Shown: piece after piece, positions 8,648 through 17,877 of the stretch
Layout: each line of letters starts with the position of its first letter
Position numbering within the stretch: the first letter of the stretch is position 1
DNA from: Massilia mucilaginosa
GTDB lineage: Bacteria > Pseudomonadota > Gammaproteobacteria > Burkholderiales > Burkholderiaceae_D
Length of the DNA: 34,212 nucleotides
Direction of reading: 5' to 3'
Assembly (NCBI RefSeq): GCF_011682145.1
Contig: NZ_WHJH01000065.1
Location: forward strand, 1 to 34,212
Notes under the pieces: generated by a model
The model's input: only the letters and a program-made list of their open reading frames with translations
What the model was told of the DNA's origin: nothing
The model's database searches: none
Position numbers and translations under genes: made by a program

Positions 8648-8705
8648 CGTCCGGAAATATTGCGGTGCGCGATAATGAGGCGCCGATTTCCCCCATGGAG
8701 CCAGT

Positions 8706-9737
8706 GTGACCGACATCGCGGACCTTTCGACCCTGCTGCAAAACCGCCTGCGGGCAGCCCTGGCGCCGGACGAGCGCGTGGTCTGGGTGGGCCGGCCGAT
8801 CGCGGCGCGCTACATGACACGCGCCTACGGCTACCCGGCGCTGGCTGGCTCGACGGTGTACGCCGTCACCAGCGCGCGCGTGCTCCTGCTCGGCGGCGAC
8901 GGCGAGCCCGACAGCATCAGGTCGTACGCGCCGGCGCAACTCCAGCAGCTCGAACGCACCGAGCACGACGGCGGCTGGGGCGACCTGATACTGGAGACCG
9001 AACAGGTCTCCGACGGCGATGGCGGCGTCATGACCGAGCGCCACGGTTTGCTTGCCGTGGCCGATGTGCGGGTAGCGCACGGGCTGGTCGCCGCGCTGGC
9101 GGCAAGCCTGGCGCTGGCGCCCGCTACTGCGCATCCCGGCTTTCAGAAGGCGCTCCTGGCGCCCGCCATCCCGGCCTTGCCCGCCGGGCTGCGCCAGGCG
9201 CTGCGGGCCGAACTGGGGGCGGACGAGCGACTGGCCTGGGCGGCGCAGCCGCTTCCCGCCAGCTATCTGAAACAGGGCTTTCGCAAGTGGTTTTTCTATA
9301 TTCCATGGACCCTGTTTACGCTGTTCCTCAGCGTGCTGGGCGCCCCGGCCTTGTGGCATACCGACGTGCGCGGATGGGAGCTGCTGCTGCTGGTGGGCGT
9401 GCCCTTGCTGCTCCTGTGGATCGGCATCCACCACCTGGTGCAGCCATTCGGTATGCGCAAGAACGCGCTCGGCGTGGTACATGCCATCACCAGCGCGCGC
9501 GCCCTGACCATCGACATCAACGGCCCGCTGGTCGTGCGCACCTATGCCCCGGCTGGCCTGCTGCATGCCCTGTGCGCCGAGGGTCCGGGCGAGAGCGGCG
9601 ACCTGCTGCTCGAAGCCGGCTTCGATGAACACACCGGGATCGAAACCCAGCTGCATCGCCACGGTTTCATGGGCATCGACGAGGTGCGCCACGTCGAGCG
9701 CCTGATCGGCCATCTGAAGCAAGCGCCCGCCGCTTGA
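8706..9737 (+). CDS. Internally duplicated PH-like membrane protein, function unknown
   Basis: A 343-residue protein with a GTG start and GGAG five bases upstream. It contains two copies of one module. Copy 1 (about 14-135) and copy 2 (about 160-340) share ALxxDERxxW, YAVTSARVLLL versus HAITSARALTI, IRSYAPAQL versus VRTYAPAGL, GDLILE versus GDLLLE, and a closing GLLAVADVRVAHGLVAAL versus GFMGIDEVRHVERLIGHL. This pattern resembles the bacterial PH-like (bPH) membrane proteins with a TSxR strand, an SYxxxxL turn and a G-F-x-x-I-x-D-x-x-x-V ending. Only copy 2 holds the membrane hairpin (about 197-218 and 227-246); in copy 1 the two halves are joined directly. It is transcribed after a strong terminator, so it has its own promoter. 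Function unknown; the family assignment is tentative. Confidence 0.75.
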   Translation: MTDIADLSTLLQNRLRAALAPDERVVWVGRPIAARYMTRAYGYPALAGSTVYAVTSARVLLLGGDGEPDSIRSYAPAQLQQLERTEHDGGWGDLILETEQVSDGDGGVMTERHGLLAVADVRVAHGLVAALAASLALAPATAHPGFQKALLAPAIPALPAGLRQALRAELGADERLAWAAQPLPASYLKQGFRKWFFYIPWTLFTLFLSVLGAPALWHTDVRGWELLLLVGVPLLLLWIGIHHLVQPFGMRKNALGVVHAITSARALTIDINGPLVVRTYAPAGLLHALCAEGPGESGDLLLEAGFDEHTGIETQLHRHGFMGIDEVRHVERLIGHLKQAPAA

Positions 9738-9766
9738 AAATTAGCATAGGAACAATGCTTTATAAT
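9738..9766 (+). promoter_or_regulatory. Putative promoter of the TPR lipoprotein gene
   Basis: A perfect -10 hexamer TATAAT lies at 9761-9766, 32 bases before the ATG at 9799. The local sequence is strikingly AT-rich against its surroundings. No good -35 hexamer sits 17 bases upstream (AAATTA at 9738); TTGAAA at 9734 is too far at 21 bases. An activator could compensate. Confidence 0.5.
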
Positions 9767-9798
9767 ATGGCACGTCCCTCATCCAGAACGTTGCCCCT

Positions 9799-11076
9799 AT
9801 GCTGACACCTCGCCTTCTCCCGCTCGCTTCCATCCTGTTGTGCGTCCTTGGCCTGGCTGCCTGTACCACCGAACCGGTACGGCCGCGCGAAGTCCAGTTG
9901 ACCGAAGAACCGGGCGAGTCCGGCCCGCGCTGCATCGGCGCCGACTGCTGCGCCGATGCCGATGCGCTCGAATTCGTGCCGCAGCGCCAGTATTGCAGCG
10001 CGCTGGCGCTGGACAACGAAGGCAAGGCCCCGGCCTCGGCCAGCGCCCTCAAAGAAGCCATCGCCGGCGCCCGCGCCGAAAAGATCCGCACCCACGATGC
10101 CTCCGGCGTGCTGTGCCACGCGTATGCGCTCGAGGCCCAGCGTGCCGGCGACCGCGGCGACAGCGCCGCCGCCCGCAGCGCCCTGTCCGCCGCCGTGCAA
10201 GCCTGCCGCGCCGGTTTCGGCAAGGAATCGAACCAGGCCGCCCAAGCCATGCTCGACGCTGCCGAGCAGCGCCTGCAGAACAAGGACGAGTCGGCCAAGG
10301 TCGGCGACGAGCTGGGCGCGGTGCTGGCGCTGGCGCGCAAGAACGCCAATGCGCAGATCGAGGCCGACGCCACCGATGCGCTCGGACGCCTGAAGGGCCT
10401 GACCGGCGACGTCAACGCCGAGCGCCGCCTGCTGACCGAAGGCATGGAGATGCGGCGCAAGGCGTATGGCGAGAACAGCTACCAGACCGGCATGAGTTAC
10501 GTGAACCTGGGCGGCAGCTACATGCGCGTGAACGACAACCAGGCCGGGCGCGCCTGGTACGAGCGCGCCATTGCCGTGTACGGCGCCACCCTGGGCATGG
10601 CCGACCCGGTCACCTTGGAAGTGCGCGGCGCGCATGCGATGAGCTACAGCGCCGAGCGCAACCACAAGCGCGCCCAGGAACTGCTGGAGGCGATGCTGCC
10701 GCAGGCGCTGCAAACCTTCGGCGCGCAGTCCGAAGAAACGGTGGCCATCATCAACGACATCGGCAATATGCAGCAGCACCAGGGCCAGTCGCAGGCGGCC
10801 TTGCTGCGTTTCGAGGAAGTGCTGGCGATCCGGCGCGCCACCATGCCCGATACGGTCAAGCACGGCCGCTCGGCCCTGCTGGCGGCCACGCTCAAGCACA
10901 AGATCGCCGGCTGCGGCGCCAGCAGCGCGCTCGACGCCGAAGTGCGGCGCATCGCCGCGCATCTGGAGCCCTCGGCCGCCAGGGACGAGGACGCCAGAGT
11001 GTATGTGCGCGAGGCGCATGACCTCGTGCAGCAGTGCGCGGCCCCGGCGGCGCGCGGCGCGCGCAAGCAGAAATAG
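9799..11076 (+). CDS. TPR-repeat lipoprotein
   Basis: A 425-residue protein. The N-terminus is a lipoprotein signal with lipobox LAAC (residues 19-22, C22 lipidated). Threonine at +2 predicts the outer membrane. The mature part contains several cysteines early (CIGADCCAD) and then a long alpha-helical solenoid. The clearest tetratricopeptide-type helices span about residues 210-340, with patterns such as GMSYVNLGGSYMRVNDNQAG and QEETVAIINDIGNMQQHQGQ-like units about 42 residues apart. TPR lipoproteins usually scaffold protein complexes in the periplasm. The next gene starts 24 bases after the stop, suggesting an operon. The specific partner is unknown. Confidence 0.78.
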   Translation: MLTPRLLPLASILLCVLGLAACTTEPVRPREVQLTEEPGESGPRCIGADCCADADALEFVPQRQYCSALALDNEGKAPASASALKEAIAGARAEKIRTHDASGVLCHAYALEAQRAGDRGDSAAARSALSAAVQACRAGFGKESNQAAQAMLDAAEQRLQNKDESAKVGDELGAVLALARKNANAQIEADATDALGRLKGLTGDVNAERRLLTEGMEMRRKAYGENSYQTGMSYVNLGGSYMRVNDNQAGRAWYERAIAVYGATLGMADPVTLEVRGAHAMSYSAERNHKRAQELLEAMLPQALQTFGAQSEETVAIINDIGNMQQHQGQSQAALLRFEEVLAIRRATMPDTVKHGRSALLAATLKHKIAGCGASSALDAEVRRIAAHLEPSAARDEDARVYVREAHDLVQQCAAPAARGARKQK

Positions 11077-11100
11077 ACCAGCCGCGAGGGAATAGACATC

Positions 11101-11580
11101 ATGCCGCACACCAGTGAATTTGCCGAACAATACACGCGCGCCGAGCGGCTGCGCCTGGGGCTGCTGATCCTGCCCGCCGGGCTCGCCCTGCTGGTGGCGA
11201 CCAAGCTGTGGTTCTTCCCGGCGCTGGCGGCGTTCGCGGCCTCGGCCGAGTGCCGCGAAATCGGCGGCGTGAACGGCATCACGCTGCTGATGTACGGCTT
11301 GTTCGTCGGCCTGCCGCTGCTGCTGGCGCTGGTGCTCGGCGCGACCGTCGGCGTGGCCGGCTACAAGAGCTTGCGCAGCGGACAATTTCCGCCCGCCGGC
11401 ACCAAGGTGTTGCGGCCCACCCGCATCCGGCGCGGCCGGCGCGCCACCCTGACCGGCGCCGCCTGCCTGCTGCTGGCGCTCGCTCCGCTGGCGCTGGCGG
11501 CGTGGGGCTGGTTCCAGGCCGGCGCGCAGACAGACGCGGCTGCGTGCGTGGCTATCCGGGCGGCGTCGCCCGCTCCCTGA
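11101..11580 (+). CDS. Small integral membrane protein, unknown function
   Basis: A 159-residue protein; the ATG is preceded by GAGGGA nine bases upstream. Three hydrophobic segments are evident, near residues 18-42, 60-85 and 118-142. An arginine-rich stretch lies between the second and third (PTRIRRGRRA, about 107-117), which should face the cytoplasm. A cysteine sits in the first loop (SAECREIGG) and another near the C-terminus. I recognise no family. It lies between a TPR lipoprotein gene and a periplasmic-domain membrane protein gene on the same strand, spaced by 24 and 22 bases, so it is probably co-expressed with them. Confidence 0.7.
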   Translation: MPHTSEFAEQYTRAERLRLGLLILPAGLALLVATKLWFFPALAAFAASAECREIGGVNGITLLMYGLFVGLPLLLALVLGATVGVAGYKSLRSGQFPPAGTKVLRPTRIRRGRRATLTGAACLLLALAPLALAAWGWFQAGAQTDAAACVAIRAASPAP

Positions 11581-11602
11581 CTCCTCTCGCCCGAAAGCTC
11601 CA

Positions 11603-12259
11603 ATGAGAACATTCATCGCGCGCGCCGCTTGCCTGCTGGCGTTCTCCGGAGCGGCCTTGGCCTGCGGCCGTGACGGCACGGTAGCGGTGCCGCTGGCACA
11701 GGTATCGCTGCAGCAGGTTGCGTTCACGCCGTCCGACGACGGGCGCAAGCTGCTGGTGTTCGGCATCCTCAAAAACACGTCGGCCCAGAGGCTGCGCAAC
11801 GTGATGCTGGAGTTGCGCTTCTTCGATGACAAGCATGTGCTGGTCGATACCTTCACCCGCTGTGTCGACAATGTGATCGCACCGCCGGCCGGCGAGGTGG
11901 GCTGGCGCATCCGCGAAACGATCCATGACCAGATGGCGCCGTATGCATCGCGCGAGGTGCGCATTGTCTCGGCCGAGGTGATCCAGCCTGGCGTGGCGCA
12001 ATCAAAGGTCAGTCCGTTCACACGAGAATTGCTGCTGACCTGGATACCCGTGCTGGCGGGGATTGGCATGTTGGTATACCTGTTGAGAAAAGTGGCCGGC
12101 AAGCACTCGAGCAGCAGCAAGGCCGTAGTGCTGATGGAAGCGCAGATTGCCTACTTCGAGAAAAATTTGCACCTGCTCGAACGGTTGGTGCTGGCCAGCG
12201 AAGCGCGGGCGCGCGGCGTGATCTTGCCGCCGGGCGACGAACCCCATCCTCCGCGCTAG
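11603..12259 (+). CDS. Membrane-anchored protein with periplasmic FxLYD-like domain
   Basis: A 218-residue protein. The N-terminal hydrophobic segment (1-20, ending ALAC) is a signal sequence; the lipobox is poor, so lipidation is uncertain. Residues about 30-125 read like an FxLYD/beta-sandwich domain: KLLVFGILKNTSAQRLRNV, then LRFFDDKHVLVDT, then a closing strand EVRIVSAEV. Such domains are carried by envelope proteins of unknown role. A membrane helix follows (about 143-164), then a lysine/serine linker and a helical cytoplasmic tail (EAQIAYFEKNLHLLERLVLASEA, in heptads), giving a type I topology. The downstream ATG lies one base after its stop. Function unknown. Confidence 0.65.
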   Translation: MRTFIARAACLLAFSGAALACGRDGTVAVPLAQVSLQQVAFTPSDDGRKLLVFGILKNTSAQRLRNVMLELRFFDDKHVLVDTFTRCVDNVIAPPAGEVGWRIRETIHDQMAPYASREVRIVSAEVIQPGVAQSKVSPFTRELLLTWIPVLAGIGMLVYLLRKVAGKHSSSSKAVVLMEAQIAYFEKNLHLLERLVLASEARARGVILPPGDEPHPPR

Positions 12260-12260
12260 G

Positions 12261-12536
12261 ATGAAGCCGCGCACCGTGCTCTTCTTCGGCCTGTGCGCCG
12301 GCCACATGCTGCTGTCATGGATTGGGGCCGGCGGCGCCACCCTCGGGCCGGCCATCGCGGCCACCATCTATGGTCCCTTGTTCGTGCTCGATGCCGTGCG
12401 CTTGCCGGTGTTTGGCAACGGCCCGTCCGGCGGCTGGGCCGGGCCATCGCCGCTTGGCTGGGCCTGCGTGCTCTTGCTGTGGGGCGCCATCTGGTGGGGC
12501 GTGGCGGCCTTGCTGGCGCGCGCATGTCGTCGCTGA
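12261..12536 (+). CDS. Small membrane protein, unknown function
   Basis: A 91-residue protein starting one base after the preceding stop, which strongly suggests translational coupling. It has about three hydrophobic stretches (5-22, 28-48 and 66-86) separated by a Gly/Pro/Ser-rich loop (FGNGPSGGWAGPSPLG), and ends ARACRR. No family recognised. Its 3' end overlaps the start of the YdjM-like gene by 13 bases, so the two look like parts of one envelope operon. Confidence 0.6.
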   Translation: MKPRTVLFFGLCAGHMLLSWIGAGGATLGPAIAATIYGPLFVLDAVRLPVFGNGPSGGWAGPSPLGWACVLLLWGAIWWGVAALLARACRR

Positions 12537-13107
12537 TCGGCCACGCGGCCACCGGCGCCGCCGTCTATTTTGCCCACACCCCGGCTGCGCCGCCACGCCC
12601 GCGCCTGGCGCTGCTTGTGCTGGTCGGCCTGGCGCTGCTGCCCGACGTCGATTACCTGCCGTACTGGCTGTTCGGCATCCATAGCGAGCCGCGCTGGACC
12701 CATTCGCTCCTGCTCGCCCTGGCCGCAAGCGCGCTGGCGTGGGCCCGACCCGGCGCTGTCGCCCTGGCACGGCGGCCCTGCCGTTCGCGGCGCTGGCGCT
12801 GGCCGCCTGTTCCCATCCGGTGCTCGACTTGCTGGTGGGCGTGCACCCGGTGCCGCTGTTCTGGCCCTTGCCGCTGGCGCAGGTCGAATCGCCGCTCGGG
12901 CTGCTTCCGAGCGCCGGCCGGCTCAGCCTGACAAACTGGTTTATGTGGCGCAATCTGTTGATAGAATGTGCAGTGCTGCTGCCGCTGTACGCGCTTGGCG
13001 TGGCGCTGGCAAGGCGGGTGGCCGGGCGCCGCATCGCCCTGGCAGCCGCGCTGGGCGGTCCGGCGTGGGCGCTGGCGCTGGCCTGGTCCATCCGGATTCA
13101 TGGCTGA
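12524..13107 (+). pseudogene. YdjM/DUF457-type membrane-bound metal-dependent hydrolase, frameshifted
   Basis: The first part (from ATG 12524, MSSLIGHAATGAAVYF) shows the DUF457 pattern: an early GHxxxG, LLPDVDYLPYWLFGIHSEPRWTHS with its Asp and His pair, and a hydrophobic segment. From about 12770 this frame turns into Arg/Trp/Cys-rich nonsense that ends at 12931. The rest of the family pattern continues in another frame: ALPFAALALAACSHPVLDLLVG, PLFWPL, two membrane segments and a stop at 13107. One base appears missing around 12770 in a GC-rich stretch. The intact protein would be near 195 residues, normal for the family. Either the gene is broken or the sequence has a one-base error; no standard slippery heptamer is in frame there. 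YdjM-like proteins are inner-membrane proteins with putative metal-binding His/Asp residues, and E. coli ydjM is SOS-regulated. Confidence 0.75.
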
Positions 13108-13145
13108 ATGCCATCCGATTCGCATCGCATTTTTCAAGGAGTCCT

Positions 13146-13571
13146 ATGAGCACAGTGTTGTGGGCCAATTACCTGATCGATGGCGTCGTCAGTTCCGACC
13201 AGTCCGACAAATACGCCTTGCATGAACACATCGACCAAGTCGATGAGATCTGCCGCGACACCGGCCTGGTGCCGCTGTCCGCATGGTGCGACTCGACCGA
13301 CCTGGCGTTCAACATCGGCGACGAGGACGAACTTCCCGACGGCATCGAATCGACCGACGAGCTGATGGCCACCGATGGCGTGTGGACCGATGCCGGCGTG
13401 GCCGTCGATGCCCTCGAACAGTTGCTGGCGGCGATACAGGAAAAACGCATCGTGTTCGGCGCGCAAGGCGATGCGCACGATGATATCGTGCAGGAACTCG
13501 AAGAGAGCATTGCCTACGCCCAGGAAGCGGCCGCGGTCAACGGCAAGTTCAACTTTTCGGTGGTGATGTAA
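13146..13571 (+). CDS. Hypothetical acidic cytosolic protein
   Basis: A 141-residue protein; the ATG is preceded by AAGGAG (13136-13141) at good spacing. It is strongly acidic, with runs such as GDEDELPDGIESTDEL, and has no signal peptide or membrane segment. It ends with a predicted helix (HDDIVQELEESIAYAQEAA) and the hydrophobic tail FNFSVVM. It does not show motifs I can assign. The next gene starts 13 bases later, so co-transcription with the SLOG-family gene is likely. Confidence 0.72.
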   Translation: MSTVLWANYLIDGVVSSDQSDKYALHEHIDQVDEICRDTGLVPLSAWCDSTDLAFNIGDEDELPDGIESTDELMATDGVWTDAGVAVDALEQLLAAIQEKRIVFGAQGDAHDDIVQELEESIAYAQEAAAVNGKFNFSVVM

Positions 13572-13584
13572 GTGGTGCTGGCCG

Positions 13585-13968
13585 ATGCGTGAGAATATGC
13601 CGCGCTGTGTCCTGGTTACGGGCTCGACCACGTGGGACGATCCCGAGCCGATCCGGCGCGCCCTGGCGGCGCTGCCAAGGGGCAGCACCATCGTGACCGG
13701 CGACACGCCCGGCGCCGACGCCTGTGCGGTCGCGCTGGCCGCCGAACTGGGCCTGGCAGTGACACGCATGAAGAAGAACCGTGCCGATCACCGCGCCTTT
13801 CCCAGCGAAGCCTGGCGCGGGCTGAACGAGCGCATGCTGGCCACCGGCGTCGACCTGGTACTGGCCTTTCACGCCGATTACGGCAAGCCCGGCTGCGCGC
13901 GCGGCACCGTCCACATGGTCGAGCACGCCAAGGCTTGCTGGACCGAGGTGCGGATTTTCCGCGAATAG
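13585..13968 (+). CDS. SLOG-family (DUF2493/YpsA-like) nucleotide-binding protein
   Basis: A 127-residue protein. It opens with a Rossmann strand and loop RCVLVTGSTTWDD, then GSTIVTGDTPGADACAVALAAELG, the conserved GxxxGAD step that binds a nucleotide or nucleotide-derived ligand in SLOG domains. It continues with LVLAFHADYGKPGCARGTVHMVEHA, matching the family's last strand and helix. SLOG proteins sense or process nucleotide ligands; small stand-alone ones are mostly uncharacterised. The start at 13585 is the first ATG; an internal ATG at 13597 (MPRCVLV) would fit the family's short N-terminus as well. Confidence 0.82.
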   Translation: MRENMPRCVLVTGSTTWDDPEPIRRALAALPRGSTIVTGDTPGADACAVALAAELGLAVTRMKKNRADHRAFPSEAWRGLNERMLATGVDLVLAFHADYGKPGCARGTVHMVEHAKACWTEVRIFRE

Positions 13969-13987
13969 ATCATTAACAGGAACCTCC

Positions 13988-14479
13988 ATGTCCCATGTAC
14001 GGGCCTCGCTCAAACGCAAACTGAGCCGTATCCGCAAGCGCCGGGAAACCGTCTCCACCAAAAAGTTCGAGCGCCATACATCGCCCTTCTTCGAATACGA
14101 TGCAGCTTTCCGTATCGGTGGGGCAGGCAAGTTACATGAGCGGATTGGCGCCGTCACCGGGCTGGTGCCGAACACCGTGCGCCTCGCCGGCCAGCCCCGC
14201 TTTCCCAATTCCAAGCTCCTCGCCAAAGAAGATGTGTGGGTGCTGGCCTCGCCGCTCGATGACACGCTGCCGCTCGACGACCACGTCGACTGGCTGCTCC
14301 AGACCTTGACGCCGCATGCCGGCTTCCTGAGGGAGGTCATCGCCCAAGCGGCCTGGGCCGACCTTTGCCTGGGATGCTTGTCGCAGGTGCCGTATCCGAT
14401 CATCGCAGCCGGAAAGTCGTCAACCGAACTGATCAAACTTCTTGATCTGGAGATTGCGTTTAACTTCACCTGCGTCTGA
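13988..14479 (+). CDS. DUF4279-like protein
   Basis: A 163-residue protein; the ATG has AGGAA five bases upstream. The very basic N-terminus (KRKLSRIRKRRETVSTKK) precedes a domain with the DUF4279 layout: AAFRIGGAG, a LHERIGAVTGLVPNTVRLAGQ helix-strand unit, VWVLASPLDDTLPLDDHVDWLLQTLTP, and a closing IELIKLLDLEIAFNF-like unit. DUF4279 proteins are found in many bacteria, some next to toxin or immunity genes, and have no settled function. No toxin partner is visible here. A 13-bp hairpin follows the stop. Confidence 0.6.
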   Translation: MSHVRASLKRKLSRIRKRRETVSTKKFERHTSPFFEYDAAFRIGGAGKLHERIGAVTGLVPNTVRLAGQPRFPNSKLLAKEDVWVLASPLDDTLPLDDHVDWLLQTLTPHAGFLREVIAQAAWADLCLGCLSQVPYPIIAAGKSSTELIKLLDLEIAFNFTCV

Positions 14480-14488
14480 GCCCGCTCG

Positions 14489-14520
14489 CATGGCGCGCAG
14501 GTTTGCCCCTGCGCGCCATG
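14489..14520. terminator. Inverted repeat, probable transcription stop after the DUF4279 gene
   Basis: CATGGCGCGCAGG (14489-14501) pairs perfectly with CCTGCGCGCCATG (14508-14520) around a 6-base loop. It begins ten bases after the stop codon. There is no T-run on the + strand side, so it may be a terminator-like or mRNA-stabilising hairpin rather than a full intrinsic terminator. Confidence 0.5.
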
Positions 14521-14593
14521 GATCGCGCCGCGATTTGGGTGTATAAGGACGGTATCAGCTTTCTCTCCACCCGCCATAGGATTCAGTGCAGCA

Positions 14594-14809
14594 ATGAGTG
14601 TTCACGACTTACACGGTATTACCTTAGAATCGCTATTGACCCGGCTGGTCGCGCATTACGGCTGGGACGAGCTCGGCAAGCGGATCGATATCAACTGTTT
14701 CATCAGCGATCCGAGCATCAAGTCGAGCCTGAAATTCCTGCGCAAGACCCCGTGGGCCCGCACCAAGGTCGAAGAACTGTTTCTGGCAACGAAATTTACC
14801 GATGAATGA
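14594..14809 (+). CDS. VF530 family DNA-binding protein (DUF2132)
   Basis: A 71-residue protein matching the VF530 family almost end to end: [31 protein letters not shown], and [20 protein letters not shown], the family's signature C-terminal helix-turn region. VF530 proteins are small proteins annotated as DNA-binding from structural work; the cellular role is unknown. The ribosome site is weak (AGGA about 12 bases before the ATG). The end of the gene overlaps or abuts the DUF4404 gene (ATG at 14802 or 14817), indicating co-translation. Confidence 0.88.
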   Translation: MSVHDLHGITLESLLTRLVAHYGWDELGKRIDINCFISDPSIKSSLKFLRKTPWARTKVEELFLATKFTDE

Positions 14810-14816
14810 GGATGAC

Positions 14817-15188
14817 ATGTTGAACGACGACACAGCGAACCTGAAGTCGCACCTGAAAACCCTGCATGCCAACCTGGCGCAGACGGAACAGGTCGACGAA
14901 GAACTGCAAGGCTTGCTGATGCAGCTCGACGGCGACATCCAGGCCCTGCTGGACAAGCGCGCCGCCGCCGCCCAGGCCGCCCTGAGCGACGAAGCGCTGG
15001 CCGAGCAGGCCGCGGCGGCCGAGCAGGCCGACCCGGCCGCCCATCTGCTGGCCGACGCGCCCGAAACCACCACCTACGGCCTGGCCGAGCGGACCCAGGA
15101 AATCACGGCCAAATTCGCCGCCGAACACCCGCGCCTGGAGCCCGCCCTGCGCGAGCTGGGCCGCATGCTGTCGAACATGGGTATTTGA
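14817..15188 (+). CDS. DUF4404 family protein
   Basis: A 123-residue protein. It is helical and Ala/Glu-rich, with an N-terminal coiled-coil (LKSHLKTLHANLAQTEQVDEELQGLL), a family-like LDGDIQALLDK segment, and the typical DUF4404 ending LAERTQEITAKFAAEHPRLE followed by LRELGRMLSNMGI. Function unknown. Start: the ATG at 14817 has AGGA (14809-14812) close upstream; an in-frame ATG at 14802 overlaps the VF530 stop by eight bases and adds five residues. Its spacing makes a two-gene unit with VF530. Confidence 0.85.
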   Translation: MLNDDTANLKSHLKTLHANLAQTEQVDEELQGLLMQLDGDIQALLDKRAAAAQAALSDEALAEQAAAAEQADPAAHLLADAPETTTYGLAERTQEITAKFAAEHPRLEPALRELGRMLSNMGI

Positions 15189-15316
15189 ACGCCGGGGCGC
15201 CAGGCAGTTCCCGCGCGCCCCGCCAGCTGCCTGTTTATGTAGCACAAACGTCACAAGTTATTGAAACATAAGACGTTTTTTGGTTGCAATCCGCCTTGAA
15301 AAGAGTGCGGCGCAAG

Positions 15317-15343
15317 TTGCGCCGGAAGGTTTTCCGGTACAAT
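15317..15343 (+). promoter_or_regulatory. Putative ygiQ promoter close to the start codon
   Basis: TACAAT (15338-15343) is a good -10 hexamer only eight bases before the ATG at 15352. The -35 candidate TTGCGC (15317-15322) is at 15 bases, slightly short. If used, the transcript would start at or within a base or two of the ATG. The -10 sits inside the short palindrome CCGGTACAATACCGG. Confidence 0.4.
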
Positions 15344-15351
15344 ACCGGCCA

Positions 15352-17631
<2,280 letters not shown>

Positions 17632-17635
17632 GCGA

Positions 17636-17683
17636 GGGGTCAGACCCCGGTGTTTCTTTTGGGGGGCTGACCCCGGTGTTTCC
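17636..17683. repeat. Two copies of a GGTCAGACCCC-type intergenic repeat
   Basis: GGGGTCAGACCCC (17636-17648) is a 13-base palindrome followed by GGTGTTTC. A second copy, GGGCTGACCCC followed by GGTGTTTC, ends at about 17682. The two are in direct orientation with a short spacer of T and G. The rest of the gap to 17877 holds no gene; TACAAT at 17826-17831 may be a -10 for the next gene, without a clear -35. Confidence 0.65.
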
Positions 17684-17877
17684 GAAGCCGCCCTGTTTCC
17701 CCCGCCGAGGACCGCCTTGGCGCGGGGGCGACGGTTTTGAGAGTCCAGGCAGCCGCTTTTGCAACACCACTTGTTGTGCCACGCACACATTTCGCATTTT
17801 TCGCTGTCGGCGGCGGGAAGGTCAGTACAATCAAGGCATACGTTGCTTAAATGCACACCTAGCCGTGTAACCAACTG

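Noticed and set aside
9760-12120. 786-codon open frame on the - strand opposite the TPR and membrane protein genes
   Set aside because: No domain or signal recognised, and the composition is that of a mirror of the + strand genes, which have lipobox, membrane helices and ribosome sites.
12740-12800. Programmed -1 frameshift in the YdjM-like gene
   Set aside because: No slippery heptamer lies in the reading frame, and the family is normally encoded in one frame. A mutation or sequencing error is simpler.
13988-14479. DUF4279 protein as immunity factor of a toxin system
   Set aside because: No toxin-like or secreted polymorphic gene is adjacent on either side.
14503-14805. 100-codon frame overlapping the VF530 gene
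   Set aside because: It begins within the hairpin after the DUF4279 gene and overlaps a confidently recognised protein in another frame.
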